Of a DNA stretch of 64,000 nt, positions 62,050-64,000 are shown piece after piece. Below the pieces are notes generated by a model. It had not been told where the DNA came from and did not search any database. It was given only the letters and a program-made list of their open reading frames with translations. Origin of the DNA: Woeseiaceae bacterium (GTDB taxonomy: Bacteria > Pseudomonadota > Gammaproteobacteria > Steroidobacterales > Woeseiaceae); contig JAHEFD010000004.1 in assembly GCA_024640345.1 (NCBI GenBank), positions 1-64,000 on the forward strand, written 5' to 3'. A program made the position numbers and the translations under genes. Within the stretch, counting starts at the first letter, position 1; each line of letters begins with the position of its first letter.

Positions 62050-62549
62050 TGTTTATGTGCCACGTATGCCGGCTCGGTGTCGAGTGCATGGCTGTGTTCG
62101 AGCCGGTCTGCAAGCCATTGAAACCATTCGAAAACGGCCGGTTCATTTTGCTCTTCTCGAATCATTTCGACCCAGGGTGAGAGTTTTCTCCAAAGGGCAG
62201 GGCAACTCGCACCGATGAGATTGTAAACGACCATGAATGGCACGATTCGCTGAAATGTCATGACACCAATACTTTCCATCGTTGCGCTGATCAGCATCGC
62301 TGCATCTTCCAGTTCCGGGCCTTGACCCTGAATCTCGTCGCTGCTCTGTCCCTCCGGCAGGAGCAATATCCTTTTATACGCGGCTGTGAATCTGGCATTG
62401 CCAAAGAATCGAAACAATTCGATTGCTGCGAGTTCACGTCGTTGCTGGCGTGTTTGTCGCATTTGCAACACCGCAAAAATCAAACCGCCTATAACGATCA
62501 CGGCACCGATTATTTCTGCGACATTCGCCAGAGTATCTAGTTCGTTCAT
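62016..62549 (-). CDS. DUF4760-like protein with N-terminal membrane helix
   Basis: A 177-residue protein. MNELDTLANVAEIIGAVIVIGGLIFAVLQMRQTRQQRR is a membrane helix with a basic stop; the rest is alpha-helical and soluble (ELAAIELFRFFGNARFTAAYKRILLLP, AMLISATMESIGVMTFQRIVPFMVVYNLIG). The pattern resembles DUF4760-like proteins of unknown function. It follows the MATE gene by 38 bp on the same strand and runs into the ABC ATPase gene, so the three may be one transcript. Confidence 0.65.
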   Translation of the reverse strand: MNELDTLANVAEIIGAVIVIGGLIFAVLQMRQTRQQRRELAAIELFRFFGNARFTAAYKRILLLPEGQSSDEIQGQGPELEDAAMLISATMESIGVMTFQRIVPFMVVYNLIGASCPALWRKLSPWVEMIREEQNEPAVFEWFQWLADRLEHSHALDTEPAYVAHKQWLPANLTNQI

Positions 62550-62587
62550 CTTAAATTCCTTTGTGTGATGATTTCCACATCACCTGT

Positions 62588-63985
62588 TTAAACTTCCTGG
62601 AGTCGCCATTTTCCCTGGCGAAAAACGATGACACCGAAAATTGTTAACAACGACTCGGAGACGACAATCGAGAGAAAGACTCCATTCGGTCCCATGCCTG
62701 CTGATGTAGCCAGCCAGTATGCCAGCGGAATTTGCACAATCCAGAAACAAATAAAGTTCAGGAAAGAGGGTGTCCTGGTATCGCCGGCGCCATTAATCGC
62801 CTGAATCACGATCATACCTACCGCGTACATAGGATAGCCCAGACCCAGAATTCGCAGGCAATTGGTGCCGTAACGCAGAATCTCCTGGTCGCTGGTAAAG
62901 AGTCCCACAATCGCCGGCGCGAAGACAACGAATCCGGCCCCGACGATGGTCATGAACATTACGTTATACCGCGATGCCAGCCTGACGGACTCCTCAGCCC
63001 TCTCGGGCTTGCCAGCGCCGAGGTTCTGACCGACCAGGGTTGCGGCAGCATTTCCGAGCCCCCACGCCGGCAGGAAGACAAACTCGATCAGGCGGAGCGC
63101 AATAGTATATGCGGCAATAGGTGCGCTGCCATAAAGCGCGACGACACGCATGATTGCAATCCAGCTGGAAGTCGCGATCAGGAATTGGCCGATACCGCCG
63201 ATCGAGATGGAAATCATTCTGCGAATCAAGTCCGGGCTGATCGCAAGGTTCCGCAGTCGAAACTGCAGTCGGCCTCTTCCACCGAAGAGATACCAGAACA
63301 GGTAGAGTACGCCGATGCCGCGCCCGATGGTCGTTGCAACCGCCGCGCCGGCGACGCCGAGTTCCGGAAACGGGCCAAGCCCGAATATAAGGCAAGGATC
63401 CAGAATAATGTTCAGGCCGTTTGCAAGGGTAAGCGAGCGAAGCGCCACTGGTGCGTCACCTGCTCCACGGAAACCGGCATTTAGCAGAAACAGGTAAAGG
63501 ATGCTGGCATTTCCACCCAGTAGTATCGCCGTGAAACTGCTTCCCTCCGAAATAACGCTTTCAGTGGCACCCATCATCCTGAGCAGGTCAGATGCGAAGA
63601 CGACACCGAAAATCCCGATAATGATCGCAAGGCCTGCGCCGACCCAGATGGCCTGGCCCATGACATAAGCCGCGGCGATCGGGTCCTTTGCCCCGATGCG
63701 CCGGGAGATCATTGCCGTGACACCCATTCCGAGCCCGATCGCGAGCGCATAAAGTACCGTGATCAGTGCTTCGGTGAGACCGACCACGGCAATCGCGTCT
63801 GTTCCAAGGCGAGAGACGAAAGCGATATCGACGACTGCGAATATGGCCTCCATTCCCATCTCGAGCATCATTGGAACCGCCAATAGGCCTAGCGCCCGAT
63901 TGATCCTGCCTTCCGTCAGATCGGTTTCATTATCGCTCAATGCTTCACGGATAAACTTGCGCAGACGACGCAAAGTCGAGGTCAT
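62588..63985 (-). CDS. MATE-family multidrug efflux transporter
   Basis: A 465-residue membrane protein with 12 helices in two halves. TEGRINRALGLLAVPMMLEMGMEAIFAVVDIAFVSRLG (helix 1), GVTAMISRRIGAKDP, NAGFRGAGDAPVALRS and AINGAGDTRTPSFLNF are MATE signatures. MATE pumps export cationic drugs with Na+ or H+ influx. A hydrophilic lead of about 25 residues precedes helix 1. The gene lies complete within the window, with its start 15 bp from the right edge; its promoter is outside. First gene of a run with the DUF4760-like and ABC proteins. Confidence 0.9.
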   Translation of the reverse strand: MTSTLRRLRKFIREALSDNETDLTEGRINRALGLLAVPMMLEMGMEAIFAVVDIAFVSRLGTDAIAVVGLTEALITVLYALAIGLGMGVTAMISRRIGAKDPIAAAYVMGQAIWVGAGLAIIIGIFGVVFASDLLRMMGATESVISEGSSFTAILLGGNASILYLFLLNAGFRGAGDAPVALRSLTLANGLNIILDPCLIFGLGPFPELGVAGAAVATTIGRGIGVLYLFWYLFGGRGRLQFRLRNLAISPDLIRRMISISIGGIGQFLIATSSWIAIMRVVALYGSAPIAAYTIALRLIEFVFLPAWGLGNAAATLVGQNLGAGKPERAEESVRLASRYNVMFMTIVGAGFVVFAPAIVGLFTSDQEILRYGTNCLRILGLGYPMYAVGMIVIQAINGAGDTRTPSFLNFICFWIVQIPLAYWLATSAGMGPNGVFLSIVVSESLLTIFGVIVFRQGKWRLQEV

Positions 63986-64000
63986 GCTTGATAATTTGTA

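Noticed and set aside
60375-62549. NERD protein, ABC ATPase and neighbours as a defence island
   Set aside because: No restriction, toxin-antitoxin, CBASS, retron or other defence gene is adjacent, and the genes do not form one operon.
1-64000. tRNA, rRNA, CRISPR array, insertion sequence, prophage or integration site
   Set aside because: No cloverleaf with a T-arm GTTCGA core, no spaced repeats and no transposase, integrase or phage gene were recognised in any intergenic stretch.

Overview
The window looks like chromosomal DNA of a Gammaproteobacterium. The parvulin PpiC and the acyltransferase YihG are near-textbook gammaproteobacterial versions. The mix of secreted M28 and DUF885 hydrolases, Tat-exported redox enzymes, tandem RND pumps and a rhombosortase-type sorting tail suggests a free-living, probably marine heterotroph. 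Family-level placement (for example near Woeseiaceae or Steroidobacterales) is only a guess. No tRNA, rRNA, CRISPR, phage or insertion sequence was seen. Coding density is high and base composition looks uniform.

Layout. 1-5.1 kb: end of a hydantoinase, a hydantoin/Asp-Glu racemase, a Tat-exported PLP aminotransferase, and a quinoprotein dehydrogenase with its cytochrome c. 5.2-12 kb: an LCAT-like lipase, an OPT transporter, the methionine-salvage genes mtnD-mtnC-mtnB, and a DUF885 lipoprotein. 12-18.2 kb: DUF3014 protein, GCPII-like M28 peptidase, TPR protein, EamA exporter, choice-of-anchor H surface protein. 18.2-32 kb: an efflux island with a four-gene operon (two membrane-fusion proteins, two RND pumps) behind a palindrome-covered promoter, then a PadR-MFP-RND operon. 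32.2-34.8 kb: a methyltransferase and an FAD oxidoreductase behind a clear cyclic-di-GMP-I (GEMM) riboswitch. 34.8-42.4 kb: zinc metallopeptidase, threonine dehydratase, amidohydrolase, a 54-bp-repeat protein, dienelactone hydrolase, TPR and TonB-C proteins, a Vgb-like propeller. 42.4-48 kb: class II aldolase plus mtnA, an Omp85-type barrel, folD, DoxX, thiopurine methyltransferase. 48-54 kb: cupin, aminotransferase, class-A-beta-lactamase-like lipoprotein, and several small membrane or unknown proteins including a decayed gene. 54-64 kb: ppiC, iorBA molybdenum hydroxylase, yihG, DUF1272, GIY-YIG, a metallo-beta-lactamase fold protein, a NERD protein, an ABC ATPase and a MATE pump.

How parts work together. 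mtnB, mtnC and mtnD carry methylthioribulose-1-phosphate to the keto acid that becomes methionine. mtnA, which supplies their substrate, lies 33 kb away and is translationally coupled to a class II aldolase, the gene pairing of the DHAP shunt; the organism may split salvage flux between the two routes. The most notable regulatory element is the c-di-GMP riboswitch, which puts an uncharacterised oxidoreductase-methyltransferase pair under second-messenger control.
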